A stretch of 64,000 nucleotides of DNA. Origin: JBFWUW01 sp050247075. GTDB taxonomy: Bacteria; Planctomycetota; Planctomycetia; Pirellulales; JBFWUW01. The stretch spans positions 1 through 64,000 of the forward strand of contig JBFWUW010000017.1 of the NCBI GenBank assembly GCA_050247075.1, in the 5' to 3' direction. The position numbers and the translations under genes were made by a program. The notes below the pieces were generated by a model. The model did no database searches, had not been told where the DNA came from, and was given only the letters and a program-made list of their open reading frames with translations. This document shows, in pieces, positions 26,014 through 34,007 of this stretch (the stretch's first letter is position 1; every line of letters begins with the position of its first letter).

Positions 26014-28098
26014 ATGTACCAATCCTTGCTGTTGATGGCTCTTGGCGTGGCGGCTCAACCCGCAGCCTCGCTCGATTTGTATCCCAATTTCAACACGGTG
26101 GGAGTCAACGTCCATATTGCGGCAGCCGACCCAGAACAAGACGCGACAGCGACGGTACAATATGGCCCCGACGCGGAACATTTGGCCGAGGGCTTTCCTT
26201 TGTCTCGCGTGGATAATGCGACGGGTCGTCTGTCGGGCTGCCTGTTTTGGTGCCGGCCGGGCACGGAACACTTCGTCCGTGTCGCGCTGCACGACCCCAC
26301 GACGCCGGCGCTAGACCGGATCGCGCTGCAAGGCAAGGTGATAACGCGGGCCGAACCAGCGTTCCCTTTGCCCGCGAGCACTCTTTACGTCAGTCCGACC
26401 GGCAAAGGATTCCGCTTTACCAAGGTGAAGCCAGGTGGCTTGTCGGATGCCATCGCCCGCGCGGGTGAAAGCGTGCGAATCGTTCTGCTGAAGGGACGTT
26501 ATTTCGCGGGCGATCTCCAGGTGACGGCCAACGGTACCCGCGCGCAACCCTTGATTATCGAAGGTGAGGCTGGCGAGCAGGTGATCTTGGACGGGGCCGA
26601 TCCTAATCCGCTAACGTGGCGCCGTACGGGTGTAAAAGGTCTTTTTGTTGGCGACATGGCAGCTTTAAACCCTAACCTCGTCGTGGCGGACGGGGCCCGT
26701 CTGTATCCGCATCAATCGATGGACGACCTGGTGGCGAACAAGATCGCCGTTGGCGTCGATCTGACGGGTGCTGTTCGCTTCAACGCCGACCTGGACGGAT
26801 TCTACCGCAACCCTAGCGGCAACATTCTCTTGAACCGCGAGTGGCGTTCTCCCAAGCGATTGTACGTAAAGTTTCGCGACGACAGCGACCCGGCCCGCAA
26901 GAAGATGATCGTGACCAAGGAAAACAGAGGACTGACGATTGCGGGAAGATCGCACGTGCGCCTGAGGAACCTGGAGTTTCGCCATTATGGCCGTGCTCCT
27001 GGGGGCACGGCGCTGCTGCTCGCCGATTGCGAGGATGTCGTTGTTGACCATTGCACATTTGGAATCAATGACATCGGATTGATGCTCGCGGGAAATTGCC
27101 GTGAGGTCACAATCCAGGATTGCGAATTCTTTGACGCCATGGCCGGCTGGCACGCCTGGAAAGTCAAAGCCAGTTACGACGATTTCGCGCCCTACAGCAA
27201 TATTTTTCCGTTCTACTCGCGCATGTTGGAACGAGGCGGGGTTCTGTACCAGCACGGCTTCCAAGGGCGTGGAATTGTCGTGCGGCGCTGCCAGTTTCAC
27301 GATTTCGCCCAGGCTGGGCACTTGGGCCCGCCAAGCTGGAACGACGGGCATCTGGATAGTTACGAAATCGACTTCCACGACAATCGCGTGTGGAACTGCG
27401 CGGAGGACGGGTTCGAATTGGACGGCGACTCCCGCAATGTGCGCATCTGGGGAAACGAGTTTCATCATTGCAACGCCTCACTCTCCTTGGCCGTCGCGCA
27501 AGGAGGGCCGGTCTACGTGTTGTGCAACGTTTTTCATTCCATCGTGACGGATACGTTCACGATCAGGCCGGAAGACGGCCTAAAGACGCAGCCGGGACAC
27601 CCGTTCAAGTTTCAAACGGGGGATACCGCCTCGCGGGTGGGAGACCTCTTCTTCATGCACAATACAATCGACGCGCCCGGAGGAGCGGTTGGGCTGGATC
27701 TCGTCGCGCCGGCACGTTGGAAGCGCTTCTTTGCTCGCAATAACCTGATCGTTAGCGATCAGTCGCACGCGCTCGTGGTTGAATCGTTCGATGCCTTTCC
27801 CACCGATTTGGACTACAACGGTTACTTCACGACTGGCGGAGGGAGTCTAGCGAAAATTGATACCAACACGCGTGATGACCTTCCCCCAATCGATGCCAAG
27901 ACCATGGCTGAGATACGTGAGCTTGGCTGGGAGCAACACGGCCAATTCGCCGACCCCCAGTTCGTGGATCGCGCCGGCCACTCTTACGGCTTGCGAGCAT
28001 CCAGCCCCGCGATTGACCGTGGCGAAATCCTGCCCGGGATTAATGGCAGCCGATTTAGCGGAAAAGCACCCGACCTTGGCGCTTTTGAATTCAAATAG
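26014..28098 (+). CDS. Secreted right-handed parallel beta-helix protein
   Basis: A 694-aa protein with a short signal (MYQSLLLMALGVAAQPAAS). An N-terminal beta-sandwich (to about 110) is followed by ASTLYVSPTGKGF, typical of the start of a pectate-lyase-like helix, and then regular coils such as SHVRLRNLEFRHYG, CEDVVVDHCTFGINDIG, CREVTIQDCEFFDA, RGIVVRRCQFHDF and RNVRIWGNEFHHCN. It ends in APDLGAFEFK, the usual planctomycete terminus for these proteins. Role probably polysaccharide binding or cleavage outside the cell; catalytic residues not assigned. taaggag at 25997-26003 suits the ATG at 26014. A GTG two codons earlier is an alternative. Confidence 0.82.
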   Translation: MYQSLLLMALGVAAQPAASLDLYPNFNTVGVNVHIAAADPEQDATATVQYGPDAEHLAEGFPLSRVDNATGRLSGCLFWCRPGTEHFVRVALHDPTTPALDRIALQGKVITRAEPAFPLPASTLYVSPTGKGFRFTKVKPGGLSDAIARAGESVRIVLLKGRYFAGDLQVTANGTRAQPLIIEGEAGEQVILDGADPNPLTWRRTGVKGLFVGDMAALNPNLVVADGARLYPHQSMDDLVANKIAVGVDLTGAVRFNADLDGFYRNPSGNILLNREWRSPKRLYVKFRDDSDPARKKMIVTKENRGLTIAGRSHVRLRNLEFRHYGRAPGGTALLLADCEDVVVDHCTFGINDIGLMLAGNCREVTIQDCEFFDAMAGWHAWKVKASYDDFAPYSNIFPFYSRMLERGGVLYQHGFQGRGIVVRRCQFHDFAQAGHLGPPSWNDGHLDSYEIDFHDNRVWNCAEDGFELDGDSRNVRIWGNEFHHCNASLSLAVAQGGPVYVLCNVFHSIVTDTFTIRPEDGLKTQPGHPFKFQTGDTASRVGDLFFMHNTIDAPGGAVGLDLVAPARWKRFFARNNLIVSDQSHALVVESFDAFPTDLDYNGYFTTGGGSLAKIDTNTRDDLPPIDAKTMAEIRELGWEQHGQFADPQFVDRAGHSYGLRASSPAIDRGEILPGINGSRFSGKAPDLGAFEFK

Positions 28099-28334
28099 GC
28101 CGCGGATCAACAAATGAACGCGGGCAGATTGGGAACAGCCATCCGTCCCGGTGAAACTACCATTCCCTGATCGTGACGCTCTTCCAAGATGCGCTGGTTG
28201 CGATCGTAGGCGGCAGGGTGGGACAAGCGGATTGTCACACCCTACGGATTCGGCGCGTTCGGCCACGCGCGAGAAGTGCGGACCTATCACCGTCCCGCCG
28301 GCGAAGTGGGAGTGTTGCGGCTACGTGCGGTTGC
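28099..28334. other. Intergenic region between convergent genes
   Basis: About 235 bp between the beta-helix gene and the 3' end of the synthetase gene. I see no hairpin terminator, repeat or small gene with recognisable features. Confidence 0.35.
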
Positions 28335-31300
28335 TTAGAAGTAGTACACGGCCGCCGCGACTTGTATGCCGGAGCCGACTGTTAGGAACAGGCCGATGTC
28401 GCCCGGTTGCACGCGGTTTTCCTCCTGGGCGCGGCGCAGGGCGTGCGGCAGCGACGAGGTGTAGAGGTCACCTTGGCCAGCGGTGGCGTCGATCATCTGG
28501 TCTTGGGCCACCCCCAACCGCTGGGCCAGCTTGCCGATGAAGTCAGGGGAGATCTGCGGCGGGAAGATATGCTTGATGTCCTCCAGCGCCAGTCCCTCGC
28601 GCTCCAACAGCCGCGGGACGGCGGCCACGACCGCTTCCAAGTAGTGGTCGTGCAGTGTTGGGTCTTGCTGAATCCCCAGGCAGAGGACGCCTTCGTGGTG
28701 GGCCGTATTCGTCATGACGTCCTTGACGTGGGCCGTGTCCGACGTGAACAGGAAGTTGCCGAAGCCTGGCCCCTCCTCGGTCGAGCGGCCCAGCACCACG
28801 GCGGAACCAACTTCGCGGATGCCAAGCTGCGGCAGCGCCTGGGGGCGGTCGCCGTTGTTTTCAATCTCCGAGGCTGTCACGACGACCGATTCCATCCGCC
28901 CAAAACGAATGGCTTGCAAGCCGGTGTAGCAAGCCTGCAAGAAGGCCGCCGAACCGTTGATCAGATCGAAGGCAAACGTCTTAAAGTCGCGCATCTTCTC
29001 GGCGTCCTGGTTCAGGCCCAGGTCGCCCGCCACGATGGTGGCCACCGCCGGTTCGCAGAGGAACTCCGACCGATACAGGCCGGTGTGCATTACCAGGCCG
29101 ACATCGTGTTTGTCACGGTTGGCGGCGCGGGCAAAGGCATCTTCCGCCGCCGCGCGGGCCATCCCCACGGTGTCTGGCGCTTGGGGATCGACCGGTTGGC
29201 TGAGGCCGACGCCTTCAATGGCCACCCGCGGGCCGCCGCCAACGGTGCCCAGTTTGCGGACGCGCTGCTCCATGCAGCCGGTCTGTGGGGCGGCTTCCGG
29301 CCGGGGCACGCCGCGCAAGCGGTCGGGCAGATCGTCCAGCGTGTACAACGCGCCGCCAATGTTGATGCCCGACCCGCTCACGCCAAACATGATCTTGTCG
29401 CCCGACTTGATCTTGCCGTTGTGGATGTAGTCCCACAACGCCAAGAAGTAGCTAGTGGTGGCGGTGTTGGCCCGGTTGACCACGTTGCAGATCAGCTTGC
29501 TGGCCTGTTGCGCGTTGGTGCCGCCGTTCTGGGCCTCGTACAGACCGTTGGCCAGCGAGGTCTTCGAGGTTTGGTGCGGAATGAAGTGCGTGATGTCGTC
29601 GATCTTCCAATCGCTGCGGGCCACGACCTTCGACCAATGTGCCACGCCTTCCTTGGTGATGACCGAGGAGACTCCCAGCAGATCGGTAATCATGATGGCG
29701 GCGGTCTTGGAATCGTTCTGCTTGGCCACGCAGTAGCCGCTGTACTGGCCCAGCGTGAACAGGTCGAGCTCGTGGAAGCCGATGGTGCGGTCGTCGGTTC
29801 TTTCCAAGATCATCGCCGCGCCGGAATCGCCCAGTGTCAGGCAGGCCAGCTTGGGGTCCATGTGGCTGTCGATCTCGCGCTGGGCCACGTCGCTCAGGTG
29901 GGTGATGTATTCTCCGCTGACGACCATGCCGCGGCGGATCAGCCCCAGCTTGATGTACTGGTTGACCAGGTTCACGCCGGTGAACATGCCAGAGCAGGCG
30001 TTGTTAATGTCGAAGGCCATCGCCTGCGGCATGCCGAATTGCTCGCACAGCTTGATGGCCGTGCTGGGCTCGTAAGAGATATTGAAGTTTGGCCCGTCCA
30101 TGCGGCAAATGTTGCAGCAGACGATCATCTCGATATCGCCCGGCTGGCAGGCCGAATGCTTGAAGCATTCCTCTATGGCCTTTTGCGCCAAGTAAATCGC
30201 CGACTCTCCCTTGGAGGTATCGACGACGTGGCGGTTCTTAATGCCGGTCAGCCGCTCCAACGGAAAAGTGATCTTCTTGGCGCAGCCCGCCAAGACTTCC
30301 TTGGTCGAAACGACCTTCTCTGGCAGATATACGCCCAGGCTTTCAATCTTGGAATTGCACAGTTGCGGCTGCGGCGGGGTTTCGGCCGCGGCGGCCAGCA
30401 GAGCGATGGTGGGGTTTTGGAAGAACAGCTCGGGGTTCATGAACAGGCCCAGCTCGTTGGCCCGGCTGACGATTTGAATGGCCTGGTTGGACGCGCCCCC
30501 CAGTTCAAAGAACTCGTCATCCACACCCACGCGCTCCAGGTGCAGCACATCGGCCCAGATCTTGGCGAGGACCCGCTCGGCCCGCGTCCGCGGAGCGACG
30601 TACGGTGTGCTGGCTTCGCGATTTCGCTCGGGGACGGGGAGTGCGCGGCGGTCGACCTTGCCATTCGCGGAGAGGGGCAAACTGTCTAGCTGTACGTAGG
30701 CCGCCGGTTGCATGTATTGCGGCAGTTTGGCCGCGGCCACGCTGCGCAGTTCGGCGATGTCGATGTCGATCGGCCCGTTGGGGACGACGTAAGCCACCAG
30801 CCGCTTTTCGTTCTCTTCGTCCTGGCGGGCCATGACGACGCACTCGCGGACGGCCGCATGCTGCTGCAAGACCGTCTCGATCTCGCCCAGTTCAATGCGG
30901 AACCCGCGGATTTTGACCTGATGGTCCAGGCGGCCCAGGTACTCAATCACGCCGTCGGCGGTCCAGCGGGCCAGGTCGCCCGTCTTGTAGAGCCGCGCGC
31001 CAGGCTGGCTGCTGAATGGATCGGCAATGAACTTTTCGGCGGTCAGCTCGGCCTTGTTCAGATAGCCGCGGGCCAGGTTGACGCCGCCAATGTGCAGTTC
31101 GCCCGGCACGCCGATGGGCGTGGGCTGCAAACGGTGGTCGAGAATATGGATTTGCGTGTTGGCGATCGGCCGGCCAATAGGGACGGTGCGCCGCTGGGTG
31201 TTGCGCTCGCAAGCCCAGTAGGTAACATCGACGGCCGCCTCGGTGGGACCGTACAGGTTGTGCAGTTCGACCGTGGCAAATGTCTGAAAAAACTCCTCTT

Positions 31301-33641
31301 GCAGTTCCAGCGGCAGGGCCTCGCCCGAGCAGATCACCCGCTTCAACGACGACAAGGAATGAATGCCGGGCTGAGACAGAAAAATCTGCAACATCGAAGG
31401 GACGAAGTGCAGCGTGGTGACGCGCTGTTCGGCGATCAGTTTGGCCAGATACTCTGGGTCGCGGTGGCCGCCAGGTTTGGCCACCACCAGCTTCGCGCCG
31501 GTCAGCAGCGGCCAGAAAAATTCCCACACCGACACATCAAAGCTGTACGGCGTCTTCTGCACCACGCAGTCCTCGCCACACAGTTGGTACTCATTCTGCA
31601 TCCAGACCAGCCGGTTGCAAATGGCCCGATGCGTGTTCATGGCCCCCTTGGGCCGCCCGGTGGAGCCCGACGTGTAGATCACGTAGGCCAGGTCGCCCGG
31701 TTGGGCCAGCGGCGCGGGGTTGTCGCGGCTTTCGCCAGAAACGGCGGCACAGTCGGCATCCAGGATGATCCGCGCGGCATCGCACGGCGGCAGTTTATCG
31801 GTCAGATGCGCTTGCGTGAGAATCGCCGCCACATTGGCGTCTTCCAGCATGTAGGCCAGGCGTTCAGCCGGATAATCGGGGTCGAGCGGCAAATAGGCAC
31901 CTCCCGCCTTGATGACCCCCAGCAGGCTGATGATCAGTTCTAGCGAACGCTCCATCGCCACGCCCACGATGCTATCCCGCCCTACGCTCTGATTGCGCAA
32001 GGCGTGCGCCAATTGGTTAGCCCTGGCGTTGAGTTCACGATAGGTCAGCGACTGATTATCGAAGGTCAACGCGATGGCGTCGGGCGTGCGCTCGACCTGC
32101 TGCTCGATCAGCGTATGCAGGCAGACCTCGCCCGGTTCGGGGCGGGCCGTGTTGTTCCAACCGGCCAGCAATTGCTGCTTTTCCTCCGCCGGCAACAGCG
32201 GCAGCAGCGACACCGCTTGTCGCGGGTTGGCCGCCGCGCCGGCCAGTAGCTCGCGCAGATGGCTGGCCATGCGGGCAATGGTGGCCTGGTCGAACAGATC
32301 GGTGTTGTATTGAAACGTACAGGAAAGAGCGCCACCCGCCTCGTAGACTTGCAGGGTGATATCGAACGCCGCGCCCCGTTGCTCGGTCAGCAATTCATCG
32401 ACCTTCAACTCGGCGGGCTGGCTGGCGGAGGTGGGACTTTCCGTATTGGACGCGTGGGCCGCCGTACCGGCGCGCTGGGCTTTCTCCCAGGCAATCATCA
32501 CCTGAAACAACGGTGCCCGGCTAGGGTCGCGGGCAGGCTTCATCCGCTCCACAACCAGCGGAAAGGGCATGTCTTGATGTTCGAGGGCACCCAGCACCGT
32601 GCCGCGAACTTGCTGCACCACCGCCTGAAACGTCGGGTCGCCGGCAAAGTTGGCCCGCAACACGACCGGGTTGGCAAAGTAGCCGACGACCGTTTCCCAC
32701 TCGCTGCGCGTCCGGCCCGCCATGGGCGAGCCAACCAGCACATCGTCCTGGCCGGTGTAGCGGTGCAGCAAGGTTTGAAAGGCGGCGGTCAGCAGCACGT
32801 ACAGCGTTACGCCTTCGGCCTTAGCCAGCGCCTTCAACTGGGCGGTCAGTTCCGCGCCCAACGGCTGCGTGTGATTGGCCCCGCGGTACGTTTGCACCGG
32901 CGGACGGGGCCGGTCGGTCGGCAGATCGAGCGTGGCCAGATCGCCGGCAAGCTGCTTTTGCCAGTAGCTCCACAGCCGCTCGCCGTCGGGGCCGGCCAGG
33001 AATTCTTGCTGCCACTTGACGAAGTCGGTGTACTTACGGCCGACCGGAGGCAACGGCGCGGCGCTGCCGGCGCATTCGGCGGCATAGACCAGCCGCAGTT
33101 CCTCCATCACGATCGGCAGCGACCAGAAATCGACGGCAATGTGATGCACCACCAGCAACAACACATGTTCGTAGGGGGCACGGCTGAACAAAATCGTCCG
33201 CATGATCGGCCCGCGGGCCAGATCGAAGGGTCGGTCGGCCTCGGCCGCCAGGCGGCGCTCGAATTGCTCGGCCGTCCAGGACGAAGCATCGTGCTGTTCA
33301 AAGCCCAGGCCAATCCGCGTTTGCACCTGCTGCAGCGGTTCGCCCTCCGGGGCGGAATAGGTCGTGCGCAAGATGGTGTGCCGTTCCATCACGCGGCGCA
33401 AGGCCCGCTCGAAGGCCTCGACATTGATCGCCGTGCGAATGGTGGCCGACGAGGAAAAATTATAGGCCGCGCTTTGCGGAGCGAGTTGATTGGTGAGCCA
33501 CATCGCCCGCTGGCCGTGCGACAGCGGCTGCGGCGAAAGGGCCTCGGCGGCCTTTTTGCGAAGCAACTCTTCCAGCAGCTTGCGCTTATCGGCGGCGGGC
33601 AGGTTGGCGACTTGACGGACTTTATCGCTGACGACATCCAT
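28335..33641 (-). CDS. NRPS module (C-A-PCP) fused to two KAS III-type domains
   Basis: A 1768-aa megasynthase. N-terminal helix (residues 1-35, KRKLLEELLRKKAAEAL) is docking-like. The condensation domain has HHIAVDFWSL near 167. The adenylation domain has YVIYTSGSTGRPKGAM near 659, NLYGPTEAAVDVTYW near 797 and KTGDLARW; its ten pocket residues read D-V-W-H-I-S-L-V-D-K, the code for serine. The carrier protein has FFELGGASNQA (Ser near 1047). Two FabH-like domains follow. The first keeps Cys (NNACSGMF, near 1215), His (FIPHQTSKTS, near 1354) and Asn (VNRANTATTS, near 1390). The second has FDLINGSAAF, IFPPQISPD and GQGDLYTSSLP at those places. No thioesterase or reductase follows. ATG at 33641 has GGGAG upstream. 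Directly downstream of the PKS. Confidence 0.93.
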   Translation of the reverse strand: MDVVSDKVRQVANLPAADKRKLLEELLRKKAAEALSPQPLSHGQRAMWLTNQLAPQSAAYNFSSSATIRTAINVEAFERALRRVMERHTILRTTYSAPEGEPLQQVQTRIGLGFEQHDASSWTAEQFERRLAAEADRPFDLARGPIMRTILFSRAPYEHVLLLVVHHIAVDFWSLPIVMEELRLVYAAECAGSAAPLPPVGRKYTDFVKWQQEFLAGPDGERLWSYWQKQLAGDLATLDLPTDRPRPPVQTYRGANHTQPLGAELTAQLKALAKAEGVTLYVLLTAAFQTLLHRYTGQDDVLVGSPMAGRTRSEWETVVGYFANPVVLRANFAGDPTFQAVVQQVRGTVLGALEHQDMPFPLVVERMKPARDPSRAPLFQVMIAWEKAQRAGTAAHASNTESPTSASQPAELKVDELLTEQRGAAFDITLQVYEAGGALSCTFQYNTDLFDQATIARMASHLRELLAGAAANPRQAVSLLPLLPAEEKQQLLAGWNNTARPEPGEVCLHTLIEQQVERTPDAIALTFDNQSLTYRELNARANQLAHALRNQSVGRDSIVGVAMERSLELIISLLGVIKAGGAYLPLDPDYPAERLAYMLEDANVAAILTQAHLTDKLPPCDAARIILDADCAAVSGESRDNPAPLAQPGDLAYVIYTSGSTGRPKGAMNTHRAICNRLVWMQNEYQLCGEDCVVQKTPYSFDVSVWEFFWPLLTGAKLVVAKPGGHRDPEYLAKLIAEQRVTTLHFVPSMLQIFLSQPGIHSLSSLKRVICSGEALPLELQEEFFQTFATVELHNLYGPTEAAVDVTYWACERNTQRRTVPIGRPIANTQIHILDHRLQPTPIGVPGELHIGGVNLARGYLNKAELTAEKFIADPFSSQPGARLYKTGDLARWTADGVIEYLGRLDHQVKIRGFRIELGEIETVLQQHAAVRECVVMARQDEENEKRLVAYVVPNGPIDIDIAELRSVAAAKLPQYMQPAAYVQLDSLPLSANGKVDRRALPVPERNREASTPYVAPRTRAERVLAKIWADVLHLERVGVDDEFFELGGASNQAIQIVSRANELGLFMNPELFFQNPTIALLAAAAETPPQPQLCNSKIESLGVYLPEKVVSTKEVLAGCAKKITFPLERLTGIKNRHVVDTSKGESAIYLAQKAIEECFKHSACQPGDIEMIVCCNICRMDGPNFNISYEPSTAIKLCEQFGMPQAMAFDINNACSGMFTGVNLVNQYIKLGLIRRGMVVSGEYITHLSDVAQREIDSHMDPKLACLTLGDSGAAMILERTDDRTIGFHELDLFTLGQYSGYCVAKQNDSKTAAIMITDLLGVSSVITKEGVAHWSKVVARSDWKIDDITHFIPHQTSKTSLANGLYEAQNGGTNAQQASKLICNVVNRANTATTSYFLALWDYIHNGKIKSGDKIMFGVSGSGINIGGALYTLDDLPDRLRGVPRPEAAPQTGCMEQRVRKLGTVGGGPRVAIEGVGLSQPVDPQAPDTVGMARAAAEDAFARAANRDKHDVGLVMHTGLYRSEFLCEPAVATIVAGDLGLNQDAEKMRDFKTFAFDLINGSAAFLQACYTGLQAIRFGRMESVVVTASEIENNGDRPQALPQLGIREVGSAVVLGRSTEEGPGFGNFLFTSDTAHVKDVMTNTAHHEGVLCLGIQQDPTLHDHYLEAVVAAVPRLLEREGLALEDIKHIFPPQISPDFIGKLAQRLGVAQDQMIDATAGQGDLYTSSLPHALRRAQEENRVQPGDIGLFLTVGSGIQVAAAVYYF

Positions 33642-34007
33642 TTCGACATGCTCCCTGGGGATCAACCCGGAGTCTCGTTCGAGGCCATCTCCCTCATGGA
33701 GACATCGCCTGGGGCGGCTCGAACGACCAAAAAATCGACGCCTGACGGAACGCTGGCACCCCGCCGCGAACAGCAGAGGCACGCGCCCTGTCAGCCGCCT
33801 AGTATGACAAGATTGCCGCAACGGGCCAACCGCAGTTGGTAGCAGTGGGGCGATGCTAGCATGTCACTGCTGGCATCGTGGTGAGAAGCCGCCGAGTATT
33901 GTCACGCTCGCGCGGCTAAGGCCGTGGCATGGCCTATCGCAGATGAAAGGCTGAACTTCGCGTGGGCTAAAGCCCACACCATGGAAGAGCGCGGCACGGC
34001 AACGGCT
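33642..34007. other. Gap between the two assembly-line genes
   Basis: About 366 bp between the PKS stop and the NRPS start. It contains the short palindrome gtgggct aa agcccac (33962-33977), related to the arms of the hairpin at 20764-20822, and the NRPS ribosome site GGGAG at about 33650. Such a long gap leaves room for a separate promoter for the NRPS gene, but I cannot identify one. Confidence 0.45.

Noticed and set aside
28407..30689. Long plus-strand open frame of 760 codons across the NRPS-KASIII gene
   Set aside because: It is antisense to clear NRPS and KAS III domains, lacks any recognisable motif, and shows the Val/Gly/Gln-rich look of a reverse-strand shadow in GC-rich DNA.
30708..31943. 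Plus-strand open frame of 411 codons over the adenylation domain
   Set aside because: It is the antisense shadow of the adenylation domain; motifs there are in the minus-strand frame.
32259..33842. Plus-strand open frame of 527 codons over the condensation domain
   Set aside because: Antisense shadow of the C domain; no similarity to a known protein.
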